Shown here: positions 33,878-42,594 of the stretch, in pieces
Numbering within the stretch: the stretch's first letter is position 1
How the letters are laid out: each line of letters begins with the position of its first letter
Assembly (NCBI RefSeq): GCF_000597865.1
Contig: NZ_CP007452.1
Coordinates: 1,929,183 to 1,993,182, forward strand
DNA length: 64,000 nt
From: Peptoclostridium acidaminophilum DSM 3953
GTDB taxonomy: Bacteria > Bacillota > Clostridia > Peptostreptococcales > Peptostreptococcaceae
Reading direction: 5' to 3'
Made by a program: the position numbers and the translations under genes
Notes under the pieces: model-generated
The model's database searches: none
Told to the model about the DNA's origin: nothing
Seen by the model: only the letters and a program-made list of their open reading frames with translations

Positions 33878-35515
33878 TTAGTTTTCTCCTTTCCTTACCT
33901 GCGTCTTATCACCGCTCACCCATTCAATGGAAAACAAAATGGGTGATATCGCTTTTATACGTACCACCCATGCTCGAAGAAATCTTATGTCATTAAGGCA
34001 TTCTTTCAGCTCTTTCTCCGGTTGCGATTTGGACTTTAGACTCTCCAGAATCTCTATTGCCTCTTTTCTATATAATTCATCCGCTTCAAGCAATCTCCAC
34101 CACTTTTCTTTTTCAGAAATCATTTTTTCTATGGCTATTCTCTTCTCTTTTGGCGTACTCATATCACTCAATGATAAAACCGCCTCGCTTTCTTCCAGCA
34201 AAGCCCGTTCAAGGTCAAGTCTAAGCCTGCTTTGCTCAAAATCTATAGAGGCCGCAGCGCTCTGCAACTCTTTCATAAGCTTAATGATCATATGCGTTCC
34301 ATTGCCATTTTTATTGAGCTGGTATTTTTCACATAGTGCTTTACTTGCCAGTTCTACAATATCCTCTTCCTTTACTCCGCTCATCTCGCAGAGAAGTCTG
34401 CTCTTTTTGCGATTGTCGCACCTCCATCGTACAACGCCTCTAGAAATATACCTGTGCAGATTCCCTCCGCATTCACCGCAAATCACTCTTTCCGATAAGG
34501 GATATGTCTTTTTTTCTCCTCTTTTCGTTTTCTCAGATCCTATTGACACAATACGCTGCACCTCTTCGAAAACTTCTCTGCTGACAATGGCTTCATGATT
34601 GTTTCTTAATAGGTATTTACTTCTTTGCCCCTCATTCGGCAGCCTCTTGTGACTTAAATAGTCCCTTGTATAAGTCTTCTGGCAAAGCACATCACCTACA
34701 TACCTCTCATTCCTTAGAATGTCTCTTACAGCCAATGATGACCAATCCGTTCTACCATTGGCCTTTTTATAGCCTTTCTCAATGAACATTCTCGCTATCT
34801 TGGCGGCAGAACTTCCCTTGAGGCATTCTTCAAAGGCCTCCCTTACGATTTTCGCTTCCTCTTCAACAACAATCCATTTTTCACGTCCTTTTTTTGTATA
34901 TCCTAGCATCCTCACAAAAATTGGTTCGCCTCTTTCGAAGCGCTTTGCCAAAGACCAGTTTAAGTTTTCAGAAATGTTGCGGCTCTCATCTTCTGAGACG
35001 GCTGATAGCAAAGTTAACATGAAAGCATTTTGCATACTTCCAGTATCAATGCCTTCCTTTTCAAATCTTACTCTTACTCCATTTTCTTTTAAGAGCCTTA
35101 CAATATTGAGAGTATCAACTACGTTTCTTGAAAATCGAGATACGGATTTACATAGGATAAGGTCGATTTTCCCCTCCAAAGCGTGACGTATCATCTTATT
35201 AAATCCATATCTGTTTACAGTACTTGTTCCTGTCTTTCCTCTGTCCAAGAATACTCCGGCAAACTGATAGTCTGGATTTGTTCTTATGGAATTTGTATAA
35301 TGAATTGTTTGATTTTCAAGAGAATGCTGCTGCATCTCATCGGCTGTACTAACTCGGCAGTATGCTGCAACTCTCAACTTCTTGGGCTTAGAAGCATCTA
35401 TCTCTGCATCTGTAAAAGTGCGAGCTAGCGATGTATGATTTGCAAGTACCGGCATTTCGTAGCCTCTTGAAGATTCATCCCGCCTTATTGCTCTGCTATA
35501 TACTCCATTTTGCAT
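33878..35515 (-). CDS. Large serine recombinase
   Basis: 545 residues. Catalytic Ser56 (AAYCRVS) and SRFSRN (126-131). The recombinase domain covers ~200-330, the zinc ribbon reads CGECGG with later WRC and LLC cysteines, and a coiled coil follows. First gene of the recombinase operon, preceded by GGAGGGAG. The ~460 nt upstream contain a terminator and operator-like palindromes, so the operon is probably controlled separately from the lysis genes. Confidence 0.93.
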   Translation of the reverse strand: MQNGVYSRAIRRDESSRGYEMPVLANHTSLARTFTDAEIDASKPKKLRVAAYCRVSTADEMQQHSLENQTIHYTNSIRTNPDYQFAGVFLDRGKTGTSTVNRYGFNKMIRHALEGKIDLILCKSVSRFSRNVVDTLNIVRLLKENGVRVRFEKEGIDTGSMQNAFMLTLLSAVSEDESRNISENLNWSLAKRFERGEPIFVRMLGYTKKGREKWIVVEEEAKIVREAFEECLKGSSAAKIARMFIEKGYKKANGRTDWSSLAVRDILRNERYVGDVLCQKTYTRDYLSHKRLPNEGQRSKYLLRNNHEAIVSREVFEEVQRIVSIGSEKTKRGEKKTYPLSERVICGECGGNLHRYISRGVVRWRCDNRKKSRLLCEMSGVKEEDIVELASKALCEKYQLNKNGNGTHMIIKLMKELQSAAASIDFEQSRLRLDLERALLEESEAVLSLSDMSTPKEKRIAIEKMISEKEKWWRLLEADELYRKEAIEILESLKSKSQPEKELKECLNDIRFLRAWVVRIKAISPILFSIEWVSGDKTQVRKGEN

Positions 35516-35705
35516 TTTGCTCCCTCCTTTCTTTTAGCCCTTTATTAAACTCTCGGTTTCCAATCATTCAATCAGCTTAGCTTTTAAAAAATATGCCTGG
35601 AGCCCAGTTCCGATAAGGACTGTAGGACTTTTAAGCTTATTACATATATCACTCTAATCGGGATTACTATCAAGAGAATGTTTTGATAAAAAGGATAAAA
35701 AAAAA

Positions 35706-35735
35706 GAGCTGGTGCATAAGTAACTACACCAACTC
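35706..35735 (-). terminator. Terminator between lysis genes and recombinase operon
   Basis: GAGTTGGTG/CACCAGCTC arms (minus strand) followed by nine T. It would stop late-operon transcripts before the recombinase genes. Confidence 0.8.
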
Positions 35736-35826
35736 CAATAAATTTTTCTGCTGCAATATTCTTAATCTAAATCTTTGCTTTTCTTGATCCATAACGCTTG
35801 CGGGGTTTAATATAACATTTTTACTT

Positions 35827-35855
35827 GAAATGTAACATTCCGAATGTTATATTTC
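35827..35855. promoter_or_regulatory. 29-bp operator-like palindrome upstream of the recombinase operon
   Basis: GAAATGTAACATT-CCG-AATGTTATATTTC has one mismatch in 13-bp arms. Two further half-sites (ATAACATT near 35812, GATGTTACATT near 35862) flank it. Candidate repressor site for phage or recombinase control. Confidence 0.6.
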
Positions 35856-35893
35856 AATTTCTGATGTTACATTAAAAAAATCTATTTTCCATG

Positions 35894-35955
35894 GTATAAT
35901 TAGACTCAATTACCGATCAGGCCCATGTTCCTTACGAGGACTGGGCTATTTTTTA
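35894..35955 (+). ncRNA. Candidate short plus-strand RNA with its own promoter and terminator
   Basis: TATAAT at 35894-35899 (GGTATAATTAGAC) is followed ~20 nt later by the hairpin GCCCA...TCCT-TACG-AGGA...TGGGC and TATTTTTT (35920-35955). It runs opposite to all phage genes and ends close to the amidase stop. The rest of 35516-35983 is regulatory, with no ORF. Confidence 0.45.
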
Positions 35956-35983
35956 TTGTTGCTTCAACGCTTTTATCTGAATA

Positions 35984-36679
35984 TTATTTGCTCAGCAATG
36001 CCGCCATTCTCTCAATTAAGGTGGCTGCGTACTCTCCGTTTACAGTTTTCCCTGCCTTTGCATGTTCGACCCAATACTCCGGTGTTCCAATCAGGCCTCT
36101 TTCCACCAAGATATCTAAGGCTTGTTTTAAAGCCGACCCTTCCTCCATATACTCAACCCCGAGCTCGTCGAGTATGGCTTTTGCAATATCTCTTGCGATT
36201 TCTTCCTTTTTGCCGTCAAATATGAGGTTGTCACTCGTGTTATCTACAAATCCTATTTCAACCAGCACTGCCGGAGCCTTCGTTTCTCTTAGCACATGGA
36301 ATTTTGCGGCTTTAAATCCGCGGTCAGCAAACCCTGCATCGACTAGAGCCCTTTGAATTCCCATAGCCAAATTCTTTGCCTTTTGATTGCCATTTACTGA
36401 AATGAAAGTTTCAGCCCCGCTGGCCATTTCAGGTTTGAATGCATTCCTGTGAATCGAGATAAAGTAGTCATATTTTCCCCTGTTTGAAAATGTGCTCCTT
36501 TCCCTTAATTCCACTGTCACATCCGCCGTTCTTGTTTCATCTACAACAATCCCATGACGTCTTAGGTCTTTTGCAATCGCTGTTCCCATACTAAGGTTGT
36601 CATCCGATTCTTTCCTTCCCTTATGCATGGCTCCGGGATCCGTTCCCCCGTGCCCGTAATCCAGACAAATCTTATACAT
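35984..36679 (-). CDS. N-acetylmuramoyl-L-alanine amidase (endolysin)
   Basis: 231 residues from ATG 36679; the in-frame ATG at 36688 touches GGGAGG and is too close. Amidase_3 motifs: LDYGHGGTDPG (zinc His), ISIHRNAF (second His) and AVLVEIGFVDN (catalytic Glu). The last ~60 residues look like a small C-terminal domain (LVERGLIGTPEYWVEHAKAG). No signal peptide, so export through the holin encoded just upstream (8-nt overlap). Confidence 0.92.
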   Translation of the reverse strand: MYKICLDYGHGGTDPGAMHKGRKESDDNLSMGTAIAKDLRRHGIVVDETRTADVTVELRERSTFSNRGKYDYFISIHRNAFKPEMASGAETFISVNGNQKAKNLAMGIQRALVDAGFADRGFKAAKFHVLRETKAPAVLVEIGFVDNTSDNLIFDGKKEEIARDIAKAILDELGVEYMEEGSALKQALDILVERGLIGTPEYWVEHAKAGKTVNGEYAATLIERMAALLSK

Positions 36680-37079
36680 CGCTTGCATCCTCCCTTAACT
36701 CAACAAATACCTTCTTTAGCTTTTCTGGTATAGGCAGCCCTATTTTCACGGCATTTTCTATTATGCTTAAGCCCTCATTGGATATATAGAAAAACAAAAC
36801 CGCTGTTCTTACTACACTTCCGGACTTGATAAGTTGTTCATCGATAATATTCGCCACCGCCACCAGGGAAAGTATCATCACTTTCTTAAAAATGCCCCTG
36901 GCTCCAATTCTGCTTGAGAGTTTCTTCTCCAGGATGGCTACCATGACACCTGTTAGGTAGTCTATAACCACAAATGCCACCAGAGCATAAAGGAACCCAT
37001 CCCAGCCACCTAGAAAATAGCCTATGTAGCCGCCAATCGTGGCGCACGCTATTTGACCCCAGTTTGAAATATCTTTCAT
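36672..37079 (-). CDS. Phage holin (phage_holin_4/TcdE-like family)
   Basis: 135 residues with three or four hydrophobic segments (IACATIGGYIGYFLGG, FLYALVAFVVIDYLTGVMVA, VMILSLVAVANIID, VLFFYISNEGLSIIENA). DYLTGVMVAI and FFYISNEGLSIIEN are typical of the phage_holin_4 family. It permeabilises the membrane for the overlapping amidase. Confidence 0.9.
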   Translation of the reverse strand: MKDISNWGQIACATIGGYIGYFLGGWDGFLYALVAFVVIDYLTGVMVAILEKKLSSRIGARGIFKKVMILSLVAVANIIDEQLIKSGSVVRTAVLFFYISNEGLSIIENAVKIGLPIPEKLKKVFVELREDASDV

Positions 37080-37195
37080 AAGTTTAGACCTCCTTGCTTC
37101 TAAAATAAAAAAGAGCCTATTGGCTCAGTCTTAAATAAATTGTTTATTTTCAAAAGAAAAAAGCCTGATGATTATCAAGCTTTTAGGGTGTACGT

Positions 37196-38593
37196 TTAGT
37201 TAAGTCTTATCAACGTTAGGTTTTCATCAGTTCTTGCAAGTTCCTCCAGCGCCTCACTGAATCCGCTTTTGCTGAATAGAACATACTCTTCCTTGCGCCC
37301 GGCCTCACCCCATTTAACCAGCGAGCTTTTTCTGACCAGATCTTTATATTCTTTAAGCCCTACTGCACTCTCCTTATACTTGCATTCGCCCAGCAAGATT
37401 CTGTTCTCAACCTCATCTATTGCCGCAATATCAATTTCTTCATTCTTGTCCCACCACTTGCCTATTTTCCCGTAGCGACGCCCAGTAAGCTTGTACCAGT
37501 TTCGAATTACATATTCCCTGGCAATCATTTCATATACATAGCTTACATGTTCCTCTACGATTTTGTCTAATGCTAATGCAGCAATCTCTTCTGATTGCCC
37601 CGTTTCAATGTACAGGCGATGCGGATAGACATATTTGAACCAAAAAGCGACGAAATTATCGGTTATGCGGTATATTACCTTTTTGCTTTTTTCAGGGTTT
37701 TTCTCAGTGACAGGAGTTTCCCTGACAAGCATATCCATATCCCTAAGGACTTTGAAGTAGTGAACCAGGTTAGCCACTTTCAGTTCTAGCTGGGTCGATA
37801 TTTCAGACGGCTTAACTTTTCCGAGTGCGATTGTTTTTAGCACAGAAAAGTAAGTACCTATATCAGGCACCTCTTTGCTCAGCAAATAATAAGGCTCCTC
37901 GTGTAAGTAACTATTCTTGTTTTGAATTATTTCGTTCAATTTTTCTTCGAAAGTTTTAAACTCGCGAAGAGTTTCAATATATTTAGGAACTCCTCCGGTA
38001 AGTGCGTACTTCTTGATGAGATCAACTTGCTCTTCCTCTGGATAGAATTCTTTGTAGTGCTCGAAATTAATCTGCTTTACTACGATTTGAGCTGTACGCC
38101 TTCCATATAAAGGACTGGAGTAATCTAGTGTCTGCTCCTTCATCATTGAAATGACTGAACCACACAGAATGACCATTATATTTTTACTTGCCAGGATTGT
38201 GTCCCAAATTTTTTGGAATATAGATGGGAATGCTTTGTTGTTTTTTCCGATGTACTGAAATTCATCAATAACGACTATCTTTTTTTTGTCATCTATACTT
38301 CTAACCAGTTCCTTGAACATTGCTTCCCAGGATAAATCTTGAACTTCCCTAAGAAGTGGATGGTCCAAGTGATCTGCCAGAGCGCTTTTAAAGCTCATGC
38401 GATTTTCTTTTTCACTCTCTTCGGTAGCCATAAACATGAAAGCGTCTTTGTCCTTTATGAATTCATGAATAAGCCTGGTTTTTCCAACTCTTCTTCTGCC
38501 GTATATTATCACCAAAGACGATCTCTCGGCCTCGTATTCGCTTTTCAAAGTATTCAATTCCTGCTTACGGTTGACAAATTCCATTTGCTCCAT
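37196..38593 (-). CDS. AAA ATPase with DUF234-type nuclease-like C terminus (prophage cargo)
   Basis: 465 residues from ATG 38593 (AGGTG upstream). Walker A GRRRVGKT (32-39), Walker B KIVVIDEFQ (~105), a central winged helix (KPSEISTQLELKVANLVHYF) and a C-terminal PD-(D/E)xK-like strand pair (EIDIAAIDEV, LLGECKYKE). This is the archaeal-type ATPase plus DUF234 layout; its role is unknown, with defence suspected. It lies between the tail and lysis genes but has its own TATAAT promoter, palindromic operator and flanking terminators, so it is an independently expressed moron. Confidence 0.85.
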   Translation of the reverse strand: MEQMEFVNRKQELNTLKSEYEAERSSLVIIYGRRRVGKTRLIHEFIKDKDAFMFMATEESEKENRMSFKSALADHLDHPLLREVQDLSWEAMFKELVRSIDDKKKIVVIDEFQYIGKNNKAFPSIFQKIWDTILASKNIMVILCGSVISMMKEQTLDYSSPLYGRRTAQIVVKQINFEHYKEFYPEEEQVDLIKKYALTGGVPKYIETLREFKTFEEKLNEIIQNKNSYLHEEPYYLLSKEVPDIGTYFSVLKTIALGKVKPSEISTQLELKVANLVHYFKVLRDMDMLVRETPVTEKNPEKSKKVIYRITDNFVAFWFKYVYPHRLYIETGQSEEIAALALDKIVEEHVSYVYEMIAREYVIRNWYKLTGRRYGKIGKWWDKNEEIDIAAIDEVENRILLGECKYKESAVGLKEYKDLVRKSSLVKWGEAGRKEEYVLFSKSGFSEALEELARTDENLTLIRLN

Positions 38594-38615
38594 TATGAGC
38601 ACCTGCCTTTCATGG

Positions 38616-38621
38616 TATTAT
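38616..38621 (-). promoter_or_regulatory. Promoter -10 of the ATPase moron
   Basis: The minus strand reads GTGGTATAATAAT about 25 nt before the start codon (perfect extended -10, TGGTATAAT). The -35 is weak, so activation or strong extended -10 use is likely. Confidence 0.55.
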
Positions 38622-38641
38622 TATACCACTTTCACAAGAAT

Positions 38642-38689
38642 ACTAAAACTCATTTTACTAAAACTCATTTGAGTCAAATGAACTTTAGT
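38642..38689. promoter_or_regulatory. Operator-like palindrome plus direct repeat before the ATPase moron
   Basis: ACTAAAACTCATTTGA and its near-inverse form a 33-bp palindrome (38657-38689) with two mismatches. The half-site ACTAAAACTCATTT is also repeated directly at 38642-38655, 15 bp away. It covers the -35 region, suggesting repressor binding. Confidence 0.6.
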
Positions 38690-38823
38690 ATAAAAGGATT
38701 AATGAGCCCTCGGCTTCTAACCTTTAGCTTGGATACAACCAACCCCTTTATCAAATCATCTGATTTACTCCAGCTTGAAATCTCTTTCACGAATTCCGGT
38801 CGCCTTGCTTACTAAAATAAAAA

Positions 38824-38839
38824 AGAGCCCTACGGCTCT
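38824..38839 (-). terminator. Terminator of the tail operon
   Basis: AGAGCC/GGCTCT arms overlapping the stop codon of the fibre gene, followed on the minus strand by TTTTTTATTTT. Confidence 0.85.
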
Positions 38840-41700
38840 GTGATCCTAATCCAATCAAAATATCCAGCAAAAGCCGCCGAAGCATTTTCATTATTTATTC
38901 CAAGCCCTACATATCCCGGCTTAAATCCCAAGGCTACCCCTGATGCATGTTGTGGGAATGCTATGCCATTTGGCGAATACATAAGATTTGCCTTCCACGT
39001 TCCAGAGTCATTGTAGATTTTTGCCCTAAGATACCCTGCAGTGAAGCCTTTGCCATAACGCGAGTATGTGTTTCTACTTGTTGGAGTGTTGTAGTCTTCC
39101 CACATTACGTTTGGAGATTGGTCGACTGCTGTTGATTCAAGATTCAAGAACTTTTGCTTCCCAGTTAGTGATTCCGAAATAATGATGCCATATTTAAAAT
39201 ACGACCCGACCTTATCGCTGCCTAGAAGCTTTGCCGTAACAGTAAAGTCTCCGATTGGCGCTGTCTGTACAACACCTCTTACAAGTGCCGATGAGTTGCC
39301 CGGAATCAATATTTTCAAATATCTTTTTTCCTCTGTAACTGCACCCGATCCTTGGTTTACCCAGTTCCACCTTGCATCAATTGTGTCGTCATCGAATTCA
39401 TCATCCATGCTATGTGGATTTGATGGCGGAATGTCTATGGGATTCTGATAACTGGTTCCGCTGCCGCCCCCACTTGATGAAATTGTAATGCTCTTTTGTG
39501 CGTCATTTTGTGAGATGGATACGTTGCTTCCAGCAACAAGCGTGACATCCCCAGTAAGCGCATTTCCGCCTGACCTTTTAATGCTTGATACTCTCTGTAT
39601 GCTGCTGTGCAGATCAGCTGCATGCCTTGCCTCGTTGTAATACTGAGGATGGTCGTCCGCATCCAAGCCAAGCAGCGTCGAATGCGTGTGATTGTGGCTG
39701 ATGTTTGCAGGAGTTTGTGTAGCAGGGTTTGACAGCACGCTGTCCTTTGTGAACATAGACAGTCGCTCTACAAGCTGAGCCATCTTGATTTCGTGCTCAA
39801 GCATTATGTTGTTGAGCTCAAGCACATACCTGACAAAGCCTGTTTCACTGTCTTCCTCGCAAGTTATTCCCTTGACTCTTACCTTACCGTCAAATCCCGC
39901 AGTGTCCATTCCTTCCGGCGGTATGTACCAGCCTATCCAGTCTCCGTGCATGAACGTTTCAAAAGGCTTTAGCTTGCTCCCGAGTGAATCTGTGAATTTC
40001 ACTACTGTCCCCTGTATGCCCCAGCTGACCTGGGCCGCGCTTCTTAGAAACATCTGTCCATAATCTTGGAGCTTTGCCCAATCGCTTGCAATATTCCTGG
40101 CTTGAAGGTATCCTTCCCGCCTTCCGTAGTCATTTTGGCTTGTAGGATGCATAGTCTCAACCAGGCTTCCATCCTCGCCTTCCACAAGCAGGGCGTTTGT
40201 CACTCCGGTGCTGTCACTTTGGTTTTCATGCCTTAGGATGGCTTGTCCAGGCCGATATTTGACCACATCGTACTTGTCGCTGCCCTTGACTTTATAGAGC
40301 CTCAGATGCAAGCTAGGCGTCATCTCTATGTCGAAAAGGCCCATGCCTTCGCTAAGTTTTGTTATTACCTGTGAAATAGGTGTTCCCGCATGAAATGATA
40401 TGCTAGTTAGATCCTCAAAAGGATTGCCAAGCGAGTCCTTGTCTGCAGACCAGTCCAGAACAACTCCCGGAAGGCATCCTCTTTGCTGCGCTTCCAAGAT
40501 GAGTTGCCTTAGAATCGCCCCGCCATGCATGTCAGTAAAGCTCCTCTCAAGCGTCTGAGGACTTGGCATTCCTTCAGGATAAACAACTGCCCTCTCAAGC
40601 AACGAAAGAACTCCTCTTCCGCTTACCTCTATCATTTGCTGCTCGCTGTCGTCAACATATGAAGGCTTTCTCGCTTCGATGATCCACTTGAATAGGTCAA
40701 CTCCGTCGAGCCTGCAGAGAATGTAGTTTTGGTCCGCCACATACTCCCTGCTTCCTCCCTTTTCATCGTATCTGCTTATGGAGAACTTGCCACTGCCAGG
40801 ATTATTCAGTAGCACCTGGAATGACTTGTTTCTTGCTCCGTCGAGCTGGCAAAGTATGGTGTTAGGATTATTCTTGTCGCAAACGAAAAGCTCTATGCCT
40901 ATGTCATCCGCAGGTTCTGCTTCGTATACTTCAAGTCCGATTACATTGCTGTCTCGCATTCCGGGAGGACTTGGCGCATTAAGTCTGACCTTAACAGCTC
41001 CGCTTTCTGCTTCCTGGGGAACTTGAAACACAATCTGCTGCCAGCTCCATGATATTACGTTGCAAAGCAACTCTCCCAAATATACCTGTCCGCCATAGCC
41101 TCTTGCCACCCTGTCAGTATTTGATGTATCGGTTTCTGCCTTTGCTCCAAATCCGTTGCCGTAGATGGTGACAACTGCTCCTTTTGCTGCTCTAGTAGTC
41201 GATAAACGCTCTATGAATGGAAATGGCGGATCGCTTGTTATGTTTTCGTAATTGTAGAAGCCTCTTATTCCATTCCAGTCTGGACCGTACTTTGCAATGT
41301 TTTCGAATAGGTAGAGCATTCTCTTTCTTGTCCAGGCAGGCCCGAATTTTGCCACATTTTCTATCTGATACAGGCTTCGCTTTAAGACATAATCAATTGA
41401 AAATGATCTTGTTTGCGAGGTAGTGCTACCGCTTGCATTAATGCCTGTAACCCTCCAAAACCAAGTTCCACTTGTCAATGTGAAGGCCGCCCTGCTAGTT
41501 GCTCCGGATGCCACGTTGTAAAAGGTGCTGCTTTTCTTGTCTGCACTATCAAATGTATTCACACTGTCGACTTCTATAATAACCTCTGTAGCTACGAGCT
41601 TATCAAGGCTATCTGTATATGTCGCATCAAAGTGCAACGTTAAGACTGAGCTGCTGTATAGATCTCCTGGCGAAACTAGATTTATTCCGGGTAAGCCCAT
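38830..41700 (-). CDS. Phage tail-associated/fibre protein, multi-domain
   Basis: 956 residues. An N-terminal fibronectin-III-like domain (to ~105) is followed by short repeats of period 19 (LYQIENVAKFGPAWTRKRM, LYLFENIAKYGPDWNGIRG, FYNYENIT; ~110-155). Next come an IPT/TIG-type domain (~160-255, TIYGNGFGAKAET) and a siphovirus Gp37/Tal-like hub domain (~265-640). A collagen-free linker with HNHTHSTLLGLDADDHPQY leads to a C-terminal beta-sandwich (~770-956, DEFDDDTIDARWNWVNQGSG) resembling DUF1349/LamG lectin-like folds. It combines baseplate hub and receptor-binding functions. Last gene of the tail operon. Confidence 0.8.
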   Translation of the reverse strand: MGLPGINLVSPGDLYSSSVLTLHFDATYTDSLDKLVATEVIIEVDSVNTFDSADKKSSTFYNVASGATSRAAFTLTSGTWFWRVTGINASGSTTSQTRSFSIDYVLKRSLYQIENVAKFGPAWTRKRMLYLFENIAKYGPDWNGIRGFYNYENITSDPPFPFIERLSTTRAAKGAVVTIYGNGFGAKAETDTSNTDRVARGYGGQVYLGELLCNVISWSWQQIVFQVPQEAESGAVKVRLNAPSPPGMRDSNVIGLEVYEAEPADDIGIELFVCDKNNPNTILCQLDGARNKSFQVLLNNPGSGKFSISRYDEKGGSREYVADQNYILCRLDGVDLFKWIIEARKPSYVDDSEQQMIEVSGRGVLSLLERAVVYPEGMPSPQTLERSFTDMHGGAILRQLILEAQQRGCLPGVVLDWSADKDSLGNPFEDLTSISFHAGTPISQVITKLSEGMGLFDIEMTPSLHLRLYKVKGSDKYDVVKYRPGQAILRHENQSDSTGVTNALLVEGEDGSLVETMHPTSQNDYGRREGYLQARNIASDWAKLQDYGQMFLRSAAQVSWGIQGTVVKFTDSLGSKLKPFETFMHGDWIGWYIPPEGMDTAGFDGKVRVKGITCEEDSETGFVRYVLELNNIMLEHEIKMAQLVERLSMFTKDSVLSNPATQTPANISHNHTHSTLLGLDADDHPQYYNEARHAADLHSSIQRVSSIKRSGGNALTGDVTLVAGSNVSISQNDAQKSITISSSGGGSGTSYQNPIDIPPSNPHSMDDEFDDDTIDARWNWVNQGSGAVTEEKRYLKILIPGNSSALVRGVVQTAPIGDFTVTAKLLGSDKVGSYFKYGIIISESLTGKQKFLNLESTAVDQSPNVMWEDYNTPTSRNTYSRYGKGFTAGYLRAKIYNDSGTWKANLMYSPNGIAFPQHASGVALGFKPGYVGLGINNENASAAFAGYFDWIRITEP

Positions 41701-41714
41701 ATCATTTCACCTGC

Positions 41715-42578
41715 CTATGCCCAGCTGCCAACCGTGGCGATAATCCTGGCCGACTTTGGTCCAAGTGCCAGAAGCGGAGGAAGCAAGGCGTTCCTGATGT
41801 AGACTGTGCTGCTTAAACTGCCAGGGCCTATACTTGCAATGTCTAGAACGCTCTGCCACGGTCCATCAGGAGACCAAGCCATGGTAAAGTCCGAGTGATT
41901 TAGCTGCAAATTGACGCCGTTTGCTATTTTGCTCGTGCTCGCATTCTTGATCTTGATAGATCTTATCTGCGTAGTCCCTTCAGGTCTGTCCTCCCAGTCT
42001 ATTAGCGATGTAAGCTCATTTCCCAAGGAATCGCAAAATGCTACGTCGTCAACTTGCTCGCCCGCAGCTTTTCTGCCATATATGTGAATGCCGCAAACCT
42101 TTATTATTTCAGCTGCGCTTGAATGCCTTATGCCGAATCTAAGTGCTTTGACCGGCCCTGAGAAGGATATTGTAAACATGCTGTCTCTCCAGTTGTCCAA
42201 ATCAGCAGTGGGAGTAGGATATGAATATACAGCTGTTTCCCATGTTCCATCCATGCCGTTTGTCGTATCAACTGAGCCTTGGATAAGTCTTTCTGTTGGA
42301 TTGCTTATTCCACTTGCAGGATACTGAACACCCATTTTGTTGATCTCTCTTAGCTCGGGAAAAAAGAACCAGAAAGCAAGTCCCGGATCATTATCGTACT
42401 TTCCCCATTCCTGTGCTCGATCCTCTCTATTTAAGTTCTGCTTGCTCTGGCTGTCTAGCCAGCTACTCACGCCGTTGCCGAAAATAGTAGAAAGCGAAAC
42501 ATCGCTCATATACCTATAGCCTACTTCTGTTCCATCTATGTCATATGCTATCCTGTGTTCTAAAACTGCTGGATACAT
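41715..42578 (-). CDS. Phage tail protein, probable baseplate/fibre component
   Basis: 287 residues, beta-rich, no recognised signature. It lies between the distal tail (Dit) and hub/fibre genes with 14-16-nt gaps, a usual place for baseplate wing or carbohydrate-binding proteins. It starts MYPAVLEHRIAYDIDGTEVG. Confidence 0.7.
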   Translation of the reverse strand: MYPAVLEHRIAYDIDGTEVGYRYMSDVSLSTIFGNGVSSWLDSQSKQNLNREDRAQEWGKYDNDPGLAFWFFFPELREINKMGVQYPASGISNPTERLIQGSVDTTNGMDGTWETAVYSYPTPTADLDNWRDSMFTISFSGPVKALRFGIRHSSAAEIIKVCGIHIYGRKAAGEQVDDVAFCDSLGNELTSLIDWEDRPEGTTQIRSIKIKNASTSKIANGVNLQLNHSDFTMAWSPDGPWQSVLDIASIGPGSLSSTVYIRNALLPPLLALGPKSARIIATVGSWA

Positions 42579-42594
42579 TTAATCACCTCATTTC

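Noticed and set aside
33927-34598. Plus-strand open frame of 223 codons
   Set aside because: Shadow of the serine recombinase gene; composition is simply the complement of Lys/Glu-rich helices.
38690-38829. Possible short minus-strand ORF between fibre and ATPase genes
   Set aside because: No ribosome site or recognisable sequence; may be a relic but cannot be supported.
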